A DNA stretch of 64,000 nucleotides from Acidobacteriota bacterium (lineage in GTDB: Bacteria > Acidobacteriota > Terriglobia > Bryobacterales > UBA6623). Location of the stretch: the NCBI GenBank assembly GCA_016125275.1, contig WGMB01000010.1, forward strand, positions 62,001 through 126,000, written 5' to 3'. Made by a program: the position numbers and the translations under genes. Below are positions 48,713-58,033 of the stretch, in pieces. The notes under the pieces were generated by a model. The model was not told the DNA's origin, searched no databases, and saw only the letters and a list, made by a program, of their open reading frames with translations. The first letter of the stretch is position 1; every line of letters starts with the position of its first letter.

Positions 48713-50266
48713 CTATGGCGCAGGAATCGCCGGGCTGTCCGGCGCGGTCACCGCTTCGACCAGCATCAGGTCGACCAGGTTCCGGATATAGGAAGTCGAA
48801 ACTCCGAAGTTGTTTACGTACACCGCAAACACCAGCTCCCGCCCGTTGAGCGCAGTGGCGTATCCGGCCAGCGCCGTCACGTGAGACAACGTGCCGGTCT
48901 TGGCGTGAATCCGGCCTCGCGCCGCCGTCTTGGAGAACCGCCAGTCCAGCGTGCCGTCTTCTCCGGCGATCGGCAGCGAGTCGACCCAGGCGGCGCGCGC
49001 CTCGGACCCGTACATCGCCCGCAGCAGCTTGACCGTGCCGGCTGGGCTCACCAAATTCTTGCGCGAAAGCCCCGAGCCGTCCTCGAGAAAGAACTCCCAG
49101 GGGCTCAAACCGCTCTCCTGCAGGAAGTCCCGCATCTCCTCGATGCCGGCGTCGACACTACCGACGTTGCGGCGCTGGTAGCCGACCTCGCGCAGCAGCA
49201 TCTCGGCATGCAGATTCAGGCTGTCCTTGTTGAGCGCCTGCAGGATCGCTGCCAGCGACGCCGACTCCCGCGAAGCGATCTCCACGCCGCGCGGCGGAGC
49301 GGGCGGATTGGACTGCGCCTTCAAGTCCCCGACGTCGTAGGTCTCCACATAGCGGCCGCGCGCCGCGCCCTTCACCTTCACGCCTTCTTCCTCGAGCGCC
49401 CTATGCAGCGCCATGGCAGCGAACAGCGCCGGGTCATCCACAGCCACATTCATTTCCCGGCCGGGCGAGCGCTGCGAAATCTGACCCCATAGGTCCAAAC
49501 GCCGCTGGCCGAAGTGCAACTGCATCTCCAGCCGCCGCGCCACGGTCTGGGACGGCGCCGTGCGAGTCAGGTTGCGCAGGTTGAAGTACTCCAGCGGCGG
49601 GGTGATCTTCAGCGCCGCCGGCTGGCCCGCCCCGCTTCCGGGACGCACGAGGATATCCATCGTGTTGTCATTGAAGGTCAACGCGCTCACGGGCGCGCCG
49701 TATCCCCACGAGACGTCTTCGAGCGACCATCCCGGCGGAAACGGCTCCCACACATAGCGGGTCGCGTCTCCCACCACGTCTCCCTCGACCGCCGTCACCC
49801 CGGCCGCCTTCGCGGCCCGGGCCAGTTCCCGCATGGGCTCCAGGCGATCCTCGCGGAACTCGATCTTCGGGTTGTAGGGCAAGTGCCGCGACGAAAGATT
49901 CGGGTCGCCGCCGCCTACCAGGACCAAGTCCCCTCGCAAGACCCCGTTGGAGAGCGCGCCGTCGGCCAGCAACTTCGTGCTGAACCGCATTTCCGGTCCG
50001 AGGCGACTCAGCGCCAGCGACGTCGCATAGACCTTCGCGTTCGAGGCCGGGACAAAGAGCTTGTCCTCGTCATGCGCAAACAGCGTTTCGCCGCTGTCCA
50101 GGTCGGCGATGAGCACGCCCCAGGTCGCCCGCTGCGCTGAAGGCCTTGCCAGGATCTCGTCCAGCCGCGCGGCGAGCGGAGCCGACGGGTCCTCTGCGGC
50201 CAGCAGGCCTGCCAAGCCGAGAAGGATCAACGCCGGAAGGGCGGACCGGAGCTTCGAACGGAACAT
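48713..50266 (-). CDS. dacB: D-Ala-D-Ala carboxypeptidase/endopeptidase (PBP4, S13 type)
   Basis: 517 residues; signal peptide (ALPALILLGLAGLLAAED). The three penicillin-binding motifs are S75-N-A-K78 in FVPASNAKVYATS, S-L-N in KDSLNLHAEMLLREVG and K-T-G in IHAKTGTLSHVTALAGY. The long insert between the first two motifs is typical of PBP4-type enzymes, which trim peptidoglycan crosslinks in the periplasm. ATG 50266 is preceded by AAAGGCGG and, eleven bases away, by TATCAT. Confidence 0.92.
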   Translation of the reverse strand: MFRSKLRSALPALILLGLAGLLAAEDPSAPLAARLDEILARPSAQRATWGVLIADLDSGETLFAHDEDKLFVPASNAKVYATSLALSRLGPEMRFSTKLLADGALSNGVLRGDLVLVGGGDPNLSSRHLPYNPKIEFREDRLEPMRELARAAKAAGVTAVEGDVVGDATRYVWEPFPPGWSLEDVSWGYGAPVSALTFNDNTMDILVRPGSGAGQPAALKITPPLEYFNLRNLTRTAPSQTVARRLEMQLHFGQRRLDLWGQISQRSPGREMNVAVDDPALFAAMALHRALEEEGVKVKGAARGRYVETYDVGDLKAQSNPPAPPRGVEIASRESASLAAILQALNKDSLNLHAEMLLREVGYQRRNVGSVDAGIEEMRDFLQESGLSPWEFFLEDGSGLSRKNLVSPAGTVKLLRAMYGSEARAAWVDSLPIAGEDGTLDWRFSKTAARGRIHAKTGTLSHVTALAGYATALNGRELVFAVYVNNFGVSTSYIRNLVDLMLVEAVTAPDSPAIPAP

Positions 50267-50379
50267 GCCGCCTTTCCATGATAGTGCGCCGCGACGCCGA
50301 CGGGGCGCCGTTGGTCGCACACGCGAAAGCGACCGGCAGCTCCGCGCTTCCCCGTTTGTTATTCTGTTGGGTTGAACGA

Positions 50380-50398
50380 CGAAGGCTGTCGGCCTTCG
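50380..50398 (+). promoter_or_regulatory. Hairpin in the yebC leader
   Basis: CGAAGGC (50380-50386) and GCCTTCG (50392-50398) pair perfectly around a TGTCG loop, ten bases before the yebC ATG and next to its G-rich ribosome site. An extended -10 (TG-N-TATTCT, 50357-50365) lies upstream. Confidence 0.4.
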
Positions 50399-50408
50399 GG
50401 GGGTTTCT

Positions 50409-51155
50409 ATGTCCGGCCATTCCAAATGGCACACTATCAAGCATAAGAAGGCTGCGCTCGACTCCAAGCGCGGCAAGCTCTTTACGCGTCTGCTGCGCGA
50501 GATCCAGATGGCCGCCCGCGGGGGCGCCGATCCGGACTCCAACGCCCGCCTGCGCACGGCCGTGACGGCCGCCAAGGCGAAGAGCGTTCCGCAGGAGAAC
50601 ATCAAGCGCGCCATTCTGCGCGGCAGCGGAGGCCTCGAGGGCGAAAGCCTCGAAGAGATTTCCTTCGAGGGCTACGGGCCAGCCGGCGTCGCGGTCTTTG
50701 TCGAGACGGTCACGGACAATCGCAACCGCACGGTCAGCGAGGTCCGCCACATGTTCTCGAAGAACGGCGGCAACCTCGGCGAGAACGGCTGCGTGTCCTG
50801 GATGTTCGACCGCAAGAGCCTCATCGTCGTCTCCAAGGAGAAGGCCAAGGAAGAGCAGCTCTTCGAAGCCGTGCTCGGAGCCGGCGCCGAAGACATGCAA
50901 GACGACGGCGAGACCTGGTCGATCATCTCCGACTATACCCAGCACGACGCGGTGGTCGACGCCATCGACAAGCTGGGCGTCGAGACCGAATCGGCCGAGC
51001 TCACCCGCATTCCGCAGAACACCATCAAGGTCGAGGGCAAGCAGGCCGCCGCGGTTCTGCGCATGATCGAGGCCATCGAAGAGCACGACGACGTGCAAAG
51101 CGTGGCCGCGAACTTCGACATCGACGACGAAGAGATGGAAGCCCTCTCGGCTTGA
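50409..51155 (+). CDS. yebC: YebC/PmpR-family protein
   Basis: 248 residues, family length. [20 protein letters not shown] (first 20 residues) and [18 protein letters not shown] are the family hallmark; [40 protein letters not shown] and [12 protein letters not shown] confirm it. YebC proteins act as transcription regulators or, as shown for some, help ribosomes through proline stretches. Followed by ruvC after four bases, a very common bacterial order. Confidence 0.95.
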   Translation: MSGHSKWHTIKHKKAALDSKRGKLFTRLLREIQMAARGGADPDSNARLRTAVTAAKAKSVPQENIKRAILRGSGGLEGESLEEISFEGYGPAGVAVFVETVTDNRNRTVSEVRHMFSKNGGNLGENGCVSWMFDRKSLIVVSKEKAKEEQLFEAVLGAGAEDMQDDGETWSIISDYTQHDAVVDAIDKLGVETESAELTRIPQNTIKVEGKQAAAVLRMIEAIEEHDDVQSVAANFDIDDEEMEALSA

Positions 51156-51159
51156 GCCG

Positions 51160-51672
51160 ATGCGGATCGTCGGCGTTGACTGCGGAGCGGAACGGACCGG
51201 CTACGGAGTCATCGACAGCGACGGTCGCCGCCATCGGCTCCAAACCCACGGCGTGATCCGGACCAGCGCCAAACAGCCGCTGGCAGAGCGGCTCCAGAAA
51301 ATCTATACCCAGATCCGGTCGGTGCTGGAAACCTCCCAGCCCGACCGGATCGCCGTTGAGACGGTCTTCGCGGCCGTCAATCCGCGCAGCTCCCTGCTGC
51401 TGGCGCACGTACGCGGCGTGGTGCTGCTGGCCGGGGCCGAGCAAGGCGTCGCCGTGGCCGAGTACTCTCCGCTGGAGATCAAGACCAGCGTGGTCGGCTA
51501 CGGCCGCGCCGACAAACGCCAGGTCCAGATGATGGTGGCCTCCCTGCTGGGCCTGCCGGCGATCGTCGAGCCGCACGACGCCTCCGACGCACTGGCCGCG
51601 GCTATCTGCGACGTGACACGCGCGGCGTTCGCCTCCAGAATGAGGGGCGGAGGGGTGAAGAGTGTCCGCTAG
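51160..51672 (+). CDS. ruvC: Holliday junction resolvase RuvC
   Basis: 170 residues. RuvC cuts Holliday junctions during recombinational repair. RNase H-fold acidic residues: D7 in [15 protein letters not shown], Glu in [20 protein letters not shown] (20 residues), and the last Asp pair in [13 protein letters not shown]. Coupled to yebC; the next gene starts 11 bases inside it (GTG). RuvA and RuvB are not in the window. Confidence 0.95.
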   Translation: MRIVGVDCGAERTGYGVIDSDGRRHRLQTHGVIRTSAKQPLAERLQKIYTQIRSVLETSQPDRIAVETVFAAVNPRSSLLLAHVRGVVLLAGAEQGVAVAEYSPLEIKTSVVGYGRADKRQVQMMVASLLGLPAIVEPHDASDALAAAICDVTRAAFASRMRGGGVKSVR

Positions 51673-52300
51673 CCGAATCGCCTGTCTGGTTGTGCTGTGG
51701 GCCGGGTCCTGCCTGCCGGTCTCCGCCGCCCAGCTGTTCTTCTCGCGGGACTTTCCGGGCAGCTCACCGGCCTACTTCGATATCACCATCGAGGCGGACG
51801 GCGCCGCGGCCTACCGCGAGGCCCCGGACGAAGACCCGCTGAAGTTTCAGGTGGACGCCGCGACGGTAACGGAGCTGCTCAACCGCGCCGAAGCCGTAGA
51901 GGCTCTCGGGCCGTCAGTCGCCAGCAAGCGCAAAGTCGCCTTCACCGGCAACAAGGTTCTGCGGCTGTCGGACGACGGTCGGCAACAGGAGGCCAAGTTC
52001 ATGTATTCGGAGAACCAGGACGCACAGTATGTTGTGTCCTGGTTCCTCAAAGCCGCCGAAACCATCGGGCACCGCATCAACCTGGAGCGCGCTGTTCGGT
52101 TCGACCGGCTGGGCGTGAATGACGCCCTCCTGCAGTTGCAGGGCGCCTTCGAGCGAGATCGCGTCGTCGCCGCCGATCAGCTCATTCCCGTGCTCGAGCA
52201 GATCACGGGCCAAGAGAAGATCCTCCACCTGGCCCGCTCCCGGGCTGCGGCGTTGCTCGAAAGGATTCAGGCCGCCGAGCCGGCGCCGGCTGCGCCTTAG
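51662..52300 (+). CDS. Secreted protein of unknown function downstream of ruvC
   Basis: 212 residues starting at GTG 51662, overlapping ruvC by 11 bases. Signal peptide ([19 protein letters not shown]), then a beta-rich N-terminal part ([20 protein letters not shown]) and a C-terminal helical part ([20 protein letters not shown]). I do not recognise the family. Its TAG shares bases with the parB stop on the other strand (TTAG at 52297-52300). Overlap implies coupling to ruvC but no shared function is evident. Confidence 0.68.
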   Translation: MSASRIACLVVLWAGSCLPVSAAQLFFSRDFPGSSPAYFDITIEADGAAAYREAPDEDPLKFQVDAATVTELLNRAEAVEALGPSVASKRKVAFTGNKVLRLSDDGRQQEAKFMYSENQDAQYVVSWFLKAAETIGHRINLERAVRFDRLGVNDALLQLQGAFERDRVVAADQLIPVLEQITGQEKILHLARSRAAALLERIQAAEPAPAAP

Positions 52301-53214
52301 GACTCGTCGCCGGTGAGATGCGCGTAGATCCGGTCCAGCTCATCCTGCGAGCTGTATTCGATCTCGATCTTGCCGCTTTGCCTGCCGCGCTGGATGAGGC
52401 GCACCCGCGTCCCCAGAGCACGCTCCAGCGTCTCGACGGCCGCTTCCACATTGGGATCGACAGGCTTGGGCTCGGGTTCCGGTACGGGTTGGAGCCGCTT
52501 GCGGACAAGCTCTTCGACCTGCCGCACGGAGAGACCTCGACGCAGAACTTCGTCAGCCACTTCCACCTGATCCGTTTCCTCGGACAGCGCCAGGAGCGCC
52601 CGGGCATGCCCCATCTGCAACTGTCCCTGCGCCACCAGCCTTTGGACCGACGCAGGCAGCTTGAGCAGCCGCAAGAGATTCGTAATGGTGGTCCGATTCT
52701 TTCCGGTGCGCTGGGCCAGCTCCTCGTGGCTGAGGCTGAGCTCGTGGGCCATCCGCTGCAGGGCCTGGGCCACTTCGATTGAGTTCAGATCCTCGCGCTG
52801 GATGTTCTCGATCAGAGCGATCTCCAGGACGCGGTCGTCCGCGATGTCGCGCACGACCGCCGGAACCTCCATGAGTCCGGCCGCCTGCGCGGCCCGCATG
52901 CGCCGCTCACCGGCGATCAGGAGGTACCGGTCACCGGCCGGGCGAACGATCAGGGGCTGGATCACGCCGTCGATGCGGATCGACTGCGCTAACTCCGCGA
53001 TGGACTCCGCCGAGAACGTCTGGCGGGGCTGATCCGGATTCGCATCGATCAGTGCGAGCGAAAGCTGCCGGATGGTCTCGACGGACGGGTCGACCTCGAT
53101 CGGCGACGGACCGGGCGCAGCGGCCGGCGCGGGCTTCTTTGTGGCCAGAAGGGCGTCGAGCCCGCGACCAAGGGCTTTCCTCTTCTGGGAGAGGGCGTTG
53201 GGTTCCTTCTTCAT
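52297..53214 (-). CDS. parB: Chromosome partition protein ParB
   Basis: 305 residues. N-terminal nuclease-like/CTPase domain with IRIDGVIQPLIVRPAGDRYL (20) and the CTP motif GERRMRAAQAAG, IENIQREDLNSIEVAQAL, then the helix-turn-helix region QRTGKNRTTITNLLRLLKLP, and a C-terminal dimerisation part (KIEIEYSSQDELDRIYAHL). Binds the two parS sites found 0.8-0.9 kb away, near rsmG. Follows parA by 12 bases on the same strand. Confidence 0.95.
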   Translation of the reverse strand: MKKEPNALSQKRKALGRGLDALLATKKPAPAAAPGPSPIEVDPSVETIRQLSLALIDANPDQPRQTFSAESIAELAQSIRIDGVIQPLIVRPAGDRYLLIAGERRMRAAQAAGLMEVPAVVRDIADDRVLEIALIENIQREDLNSIEVAQALQRMAHELSLSHEELAQRTGKNRTTITNLLRLLKLPASVQRLVAQGQLQMGHARALLALSEETDQVEVADEVLRRGLSVRQVEELVRKRLQPVPEPEPKPVDPNVEAAVETLERALGTRVRLIQRGRQSGKIEIEYSSQDELDRIYAHLTGDES

Positions 53215-53226
53215 GGCGTCCCTGCT

Positions 53227-54015
53227 CTAGGCGCGCCCTTGGTGGGCAGTGCGCGATCCGGACCGCGCCAGAATTTCGCGCGCAAGGTTCAAGTAGCTCT
53301 CGGCGCCGCGTGAACGCAGGTCATACTGCATCACGGGCTTCCCGTGGCTCGGCGCCTCCGCCAGCCGGACGTTGCGGGGAATGACGGTCTGGAAGACGTC
53401 CTCTTGGAAGAACTCGCGGAGATCGGCTTCCACCTGGCGGGTCAGGGTCATGCGTTCGTCGAACATCGTCAGCAGCACTCCCTCGATGGAGAGGCCGGGA
53501 TTGAGGCTCTGCTGAATGCTGTCCACCGTGTCCATCAGCGCGGAGATTCCTTCCAAGGCGAAATACTCGCATTGAATCGGGATCAAGACCGCGTCGGCGG
53601 CGGTCAGGGCGTTGATTGTCAGCAGATCGAGCGCCGGCGGACAGTCGAGCATGATGAAGTCATAGCGGTCTCGCAGCTTGGCCAACTGCTTCTTGAGCCG
53701 CTGTTCCCGGCCGTCGGCATCCACGAGCTCCACATTCGCGCCCGCGAGGTGACGGCTCGAAGGAATCAGGTGGAGCGAATCGAAGGCGGTCTCCAGGATG
53801 ACGGCGTCCGGTTCGGCCCCCATCAGCAGATCGTAGACTCCCGGACGTTCCGCGTCCTGCGGAAACCCGAGCCCGGAGGTGGAATTGGCTTGCGGGTCGC
53901 AGTCTACAACGAGAACGCGACAATCCGCGGCGGCGAGTGAAGCCGAGAGATTGATGGCGGTTGTCGTCTTTCCGACGCCGCCTTTCTGGTTGGCAATGGC
54001 GATGATGCGACCCAA
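53227..54015 (-). CDS. parA: Chromosome partition ATPase ParA (Soj)
   Basis: 262 residues. Deviant Walker A KGGVGKTT at 11-18 just after the start, VVDCDPQANSTSGLG, and Walker B FIMLDCPPALDLLTINALTA (20). Start is TTG 54015, giving MGRIIAIANQKGGVGK, the normal family N-terminus. The frame remains open upstream through the parS region, but no ATG/GTG fits before the conserved block. Moves ParB-parS complexes. Confidence 0.94.
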   Translation of the reverse strand: MGRIIAIANQKGGVGKTTTAINLSASLAAADCRVLVVDCDPQANSTSGLGFPQDAERPGVYDLLMGAEPDAVILETAFDSLHLIPSSRHLAGANVELVDADGREQRLKKQLAKLRDRYDFIMLDCPPALDLLTINALTAADAVLIPIQCEYFALEGISALMDTVDSIQQSLNPGLSIEGVLLTMFDERMTLTRQVEADLREFFQEDVFQTVIPRNVRLAEAPSHGKPVMQYDLRSRGAESYLNLAREILARSGSRTAHQGRA

Positions 54016-54080
54016 GGCGGCCCCCTGCGTCGGAATGAATGTCCGAATCGAGCCCCACTGTAGCACAGGGCGCGCAAGAG

Positions 54081-54094
54081 GTTTCACGTGGAAC
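54081..54094. promoter_or_regulatory. parS centromere site 1
   Basis: GTTTCACGTGGAAC, one mismatch from the palindromic consensus core GTTTCACGTGAAAC. It lies 66 bases upstream of parA. Confidence 0.88.
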
Positions 54095-54125
54095 ATTTCG
54101 CGCGGGCCTCGCCACGGAACCCGAC

Positions 54126-54139
54126 GTTTCACGTGGAAC
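54126..54139. promoter_or_regulatory. parS centromere site 2, overlapping the rsmG stop
   Basis: A second GTTTCACGTGGAAC 45 bases from site 1. The TGA stop of rsmG on the minus strand (54131-54129) is made of bases inside this site. Confidence 0.88.
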
Positions 54140-54743
54140 GTCGGCGACCCACCACCAGGAAACGCGATTCCCCGCCCCGCAACTCCACGCTCTCGTCCCA
54201 GGCCCACTCCGCCCGGGCACGCGCGGCCTCGGCCCCCTCTTCGCTCACCCAAAGCCCCACGTTTCGACCGATCCGCGCCAAATCACCCAGCGCACCCGCC
54301 ACGCTCACGGCCCGCATCCACACCCAGTCCGCCGACTCGCGGAACATCTCCGCCCGCACATCCCGAACCCGCACATTCCCCCATTCTCGCGACGCCTCCC
54401 GCAAGAAAACCGCTTTCTTGCCAACAGGCTCCAGCAGTGTCACCTGCTTGTCCGGGCAGGCAGCCGCCAGAGCCAAGCCCGGAAAGCCCGCGCCGGAACC
54501 GACATCCACCGCTGAACGCCACTCATCCGTTGCCGCAGCAAGAAAAGCCAGCGATTCCCCGAAGTGCCGACGCGCCGCCTCTTCCGGTTCAGCAACCCGC
54601 GTCAGATTCATCCGCCGGTTCCACTGCGTCAACAGACCGTAGTGCCCGACCATCCGCTCTACGGCCGCCTCATCCAGGGTTAAGCCCAAAGCCTGAATCT
54701 CCCCCGCCAACGCCGCTCGGAACCGGTCCTCAACGCTCGGCAC
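54129..54743 (-). CDS. rsmG: 16S rRNA m7G527 methyltransferase RsmG (GidB)
   Basis: 204 residues. SAM-binding motif [20 protein letters not shown] (20) and the usual [15 protein letters not shown] and [20 protein letters not shown]. Methylates G527 of 16S rRNA. Overlaps the mnmG 3' end by 14 bases, the classical gidA-gidB arrangement. Ends inside a parS site. Confidence 0.94.
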   Translation of the reverse strand: MPSVEDRFRAALAGEIQALGLTLDEAAVERMVGHYGLLTQWNRRMNLTRVAEPEEAARRHFGESLAFLAAATDEWRSAVDVGSGAGFPGLALAAACPDKQVTLLEPVGKKAVFLREASREWGNVRVRDVRAEMFRESADWVWMRAVSVAGALGDLARIGRNVGLWVSEEGAEAARARAEWAWDESVELRGGESRFLVVGRRRST

Positions 54744-56634
54744 GCGCCGCAGTCTCCAAGTGCATGTTCAGAATCGACACGGCCGCCGGCGTCACGCCCG
54801 GAATCCGGCCTGCCTGCGCCAGCGTCTCCGGGCGCACCCGCTCCATCTTCTCCACCATCTCGCGCGACAGTCCCGGAAGACCGGCGAACTGGAAGTCCGA
54901 CGGTATCCGCCGCCTCTCCGCCTTCGCCAGCCGAGCCACATGGCGCTTCTGTTGCTCGTAGTAGCCCGCGTACTTCACCTCGGTCTCGACCGCTTTCCAG
55001 TCCGACGCCCGCAACTCCCCACGGGTCCCCTCGTCCATCAGCGGGATGACATCGTCGATCTCGACCTCCGGACTCCGCAAATAGCCCGCCAACGTCTGCC
55101 GTTGCTCCGGAACCCGGCCCAACGCGCCGAACAACCGCACGGCCTTCCCATCCTCCGGGGATGGCCGAAACTCCTCCAAGAACCGCCGCACCCGGCTCAA
55201 GCCCTCCCGCCGAGTCTCGAACCTCCGCCAGTCCGCATCGCCCACCAGTCCGGCCCCCCGCCCCGTCGGCGTGAGCCGCTGGTCCGCGTTGTCGATCCGC
55301 AGATGCAGGCGAAACTCCGCCCGCGAGGTGAACATCCGGTACGGCTCGTCCGTCCCCTTCGTCACCAGGTCATCGATCAAGATCCCGATGTACGCCTCGC
55401 TCCGCTCCAGGCGCACCGCCTCCCTACCCTGCACAAGGCGGGCCGCGTTGATCCCGGCCATCAAACCCTGCGCGGCAGCCTCCTCATACCCGGTCGTGCC
55501 GTTGATCTGACCTGCCAGGAACAGCCCCCGCACCCTCTTCGTCTCGAGCGAATGATCCAACTCGGTCGCGTCCACGGAGTCGTACTCGATCGCGTACCCC
55601 GGCCGAATCATCTCCGCCTCCTCCAGGCCCGGAATCGAAGCGACCATCGCAGTCTGTACGTCGATCGGCATGCTGGTCGATAGGCCGTTCACATACACCT
55701 CGTTCGTATCCAGCCCCTCCGGCTCCAGAAAGATCTGGTGGCGCTCTTTGTCGGCGAACTTGACGATCTTGTCCTCGATCGACGGGCAGTACCGCGGTCC
55801 GATCCCTTCAATCTGCCCACTATAGAGCGGGGACCGACTCACACTGTCCCGCAAGATCTTGTGCGTCTGTTCCGTGGTGTAGCCGATATGGCATTGAATC
55901 TGCTCGCGTTCGATCCTCTCCGTCCGGAACGAGAACGGCGTCGGCTCGGCGTCGCCCGGCTGCGGTTCGAACCACTCCCACCGGATCGTGCGGCCATCCA
56001 GCCGCGGCGGCGTGCCGGTCTTGAGCCGACCGCACCGAAAGCCAAGGCTCCGCAGCCGCTCCCCCAGCGGGATCGACGCTGGCTCCCCGCTCCGGCCCGC
56101 CGGATAGCGCGCCTCGCCAATGTGCACCAGCCCGTTCAAGAAAGTCCCCGTGGTCACTACCGCCGCCTGGCACTCGAGCACCCGCCCATCCATCAGGCGA
56201 ACGCCGCGCAGCGTGCGCTCCGCCCCGGGGGACGACTCCAGCACGAAGTCCACCACCTCGGCCTGCTTGATCGTCAGATTCGGCTCCCGTTCCAGCAGCC
56301 GCCGCATCTCCACGCGGTAGAGCTTCTTGTCGCACTGCGCTCGGGGAGACCACACCGCCGGGCCCCGCCGCGTATTGAGCAGCCGAAACTGGATGCCGAC
56401 CGCGTCGGTCACCACGCCCATCAAACCGCCCAGCGCGTCGATCTCCCGCACCAAGTGCCCCTTCGCGATACCGCCGACCGCCGGATTGCACGACATCTGC
56501 GCAATCAAATCCAAATTGAGCGTCGCAAGGGCCGTCCGCAGCCCCATCCTGGCCGCCGCCACCGCCGCCTCACAGCCGGCGTGTCCCGCGCCGACCACCA
56601 CCACGTCAAACCGTTCGTTCGCCTGTATCCGCAT
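54730..56634 (-). CDS. mnmG: tRNA uridine-5-carboxymethylaminomethyl modification enzyme MnmG (GidA)
   Basis: 634 residues. FAD motif [20 protein letters not shown] (20), [20 protein letters not shown] (20), [20 protein letters not shown] (20), [20 protein letters not shown] (20) and a C-terminal helical MnmE-binding region. Modifies wobble U34 with MnmE. The start at 56634 ([19 protein letters not shown]) agrees with homologues. Confidence 0.95.
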   Translation of the reverse strand: MRIQANERFDVVVVGAGHAGCEAAVAAARMGLRTALATLNLDLIAQMSCNPAVGGIAKGHLVREIDALGGLMGVVTDAVGIQFRLLNTRRGPAVWSPRAQCDKKLYRVEMRRLLEREPNLTIKQAEVVDFVLESSPGAERTLRGVRLMDGRVLECQAAVVTTGTFLNGLVHIGEARYPAGRSGEPASIPLGERLRSLGFRCGRLKTGTPPRLDGRTIRWEWFEPQPGDAEPTPFSFRTERIEREQIQCHIGYTTEQTHKILRDSVSRSPLYSGQIEGIGPRYCPSIEDKIVKFADKERHQIFLEPEGLDTNEVYVNGLSTSMPIDVQTAMVASIPGLEEAEMIRPGYAIEYDSVDATELDHSLETKRVRGLFLAGQINGTTGYEEAAAQGLMAGINAARLVQGREAVRLERSEAYIGILIDDLVTKGTDEPYRMFTSRAEFRLHLRIDNADQRLTPTGRGAGLVGDADWRRFETRREGLSRVRRFLEEFRPSPEDGKAVRLFGALGRVPEQRQTLAGYLRSPEVEIDDVIPLMDEGTRGELRASDWKAVETEVKYAGYYEQQKRHVARLAKAERRRIPSDFQFAGLPGLSREMVEKMERVRPETLAQAGRIPGVTPAAVSILNMHLETAARAER

Positions 56635-56646
56635 CGCTGGAAGCCA

Positions 56647-56673
56647 TTGACCCCGGGCTCACCTGTTATTCTA
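56647..56673. promoter_or_regulatory. Divergent promoter region of purD and mnmG
   Basis: TTGACC (56647-56652), and TG-T-TATTCTA (56664-56673). TATTCT is an extended -10 for purD; read on the other strand the same bases give TAGAAT for mnmG, i.e. a near-symmetric -10 that could serve both. Confidence 0.4.
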
Positions 56674-56732
56674 GGCTCTCTACCGGTCGTCGGGGCCCAG
56701 CGCCGCCCGAGCGGTCCGGCGCAGTCAACTCC

Positions 56733-57998
56733 ATGAAAGCATTCGTTCTAGGGGCCGGGGGACGCGAACACGCGATCGCCTGGCGCCTGTCGCAGTCTCC
56801 CTCCATCGAGCGCGTCTACGCCGCCCCGGGAAACGCCGGCCTGGCCTTCGACCTCTCGTGCATCCCGGCGGACCTCACCGCCCCCCAGGAGTTGGCCGCC
56901 TTGGCCGAAACCCTCGACGTCGATTTCACCATCGTCGGCCCGGAAGCGCCCCTCGTCGCCGGCGTCGTCGACGCTTTCGAGGCCCGCGGCCTCCCCATCG
57001 TCGGCCCCTGCCGCTTCGCCGCTCAGCTCGAAGGCAGCAAGGTCTTCGCCAAGGACTTCTTCCAGAAGTACGGCATCCCCACCGCCCGTTCCCGCACCGT
57101 CGACTCGACGGATCAGCTCGCAGCCGCCGTCGACGAGATCGGCCCCGCCGTGGCCCTCAAGGCCGACGGCCTCGCCGCCGGCAAAGGCGTGATCCTGGCC
57201 CATAGCCGCGCCGAAGCCCTCGACGCCGGCCGCCTGCTCCTCTCGGGAGAGGCTGTGGGCGAGGCCGGGCGTCGGATTCTCGTGGAAGAGCTGCTCGTCG
57301 GGCGCGAAGTCAGCTTCATCGTGCTCACCGACGGCAAGCGACTCTTCGAGCTGCGACCCACCCAGGACCACAAGGCCGCCTATGACGGAGACCAGGGGCC
57401 TAATACCGGCGGGATGGGCGCCTACTGCGACGACTCCATCCTTGATCCGGACCTGCGCCAAGCTATCGTCGACACCATCATCCAGCCGGCGCTCGACGGC
57501 ATGAAGTCCGAGGGCTCGGTCTTTCGGGGCTTCCTCTATGCCGGCCTCATGATCACCGCCGACGGTCCCAAGACGCTGGAATTCAATGTGCGACTTGGCG
57601 ATCCCGAGACTCAGCCGTTGCTCTATCGTCTCGACGGCGACTTCGGAGAGCTGATGGCGTCGGCCGCCCGCCGCTCGCTCGACGCCTCGGTCGTCTCCTG
57701 GAAGCCAGGCGCTACGACCTGTGTCGTGATGGCCTCGGAAGGCTATCCCGGCGCCTACCCCAAAGGTCGCCCCATCAGCGGCATCGGCGACGCCGAGGCA
57801 ACCGGCGCCAAGGTCTTTCACGCCGGCACGGCCTTCCGCAAAGGCCGCCTCGCCACCTCGGGAGGCCGCGTGCTCGGAGTCACCGCCGGCGGCGACACCC
57901 TCGAGGCCTCCCTGCAAGCCGCCTACGCCGCGGTCGAGTGCATCTCCTTCGAGGGCGCACACTACCGGCGCGACATCGGCCGCCGCCCGCGCGCCTAG
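56733..57998 (+). CDS. purD: Phosphoribosylamine-glycine ligase
   Basis: 421 residues, normal length for GARS. FVLGAGGREHAIAWRLSQSP (20) at the N-terminus, ATP-grasp blocks ALKADGLAAGKGVILAHS and FRGFLYAGLMITADGPKTLE (20), then FNVRLGDPETQPLL, which carries the metal Glu/Asn. Second step of purine synthesis. It is transcribed divergently from mnmG. No other pur genes in the window. Confidence 0.96.
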   Translation: MKAFVLGAGGREHAIAWRLSQSPSIERVYAAPGNAGLAFDLSCIPADLTAPQELAALAETLDVDFTIVGPEAPLVAGVVDAFEARGLPIVGPCRFAAQLEGSKVFAKDFFQKYGIPTARSRTVDSTDQLAAAVDEIGPAVALKADGLAAGKGVILAHSRAEALDAGRLLLSGEAVGEAGRRILVEELLVGREVSFIVLTDGKRLFELRPTQDHKAAYDGDQGPNTGGMGAYCDDSILDPDLRQAIVDTIIQPALDGMKSEGSVFRGFLYAGLMITADGPKTLEFNVRLGDPETQPLLYRLDGDFGELMASAARRSLDASVVSWKPGATTCVVMASEGYPGAYPKGRPISGIGDAEATGAKVFHAGTAFRKGRLATSGGRVLGVTAGGDTLEASLQAAYAAVECISFEGAHYRRDIGRRPRA

Positions 57999-58033
57999 GG
58001 CCCGCCCGCTCACCAAGCAGAGGAACCAACACG

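Noticed and set aside
49430-49445. TCATCCACA, a DnaA-box-like word
   Set aside because: A single copy inside the dacB coding region, with no cluster and no AT-rich unwinding region, so there is no evidence for oriC despite the gid/par genes.
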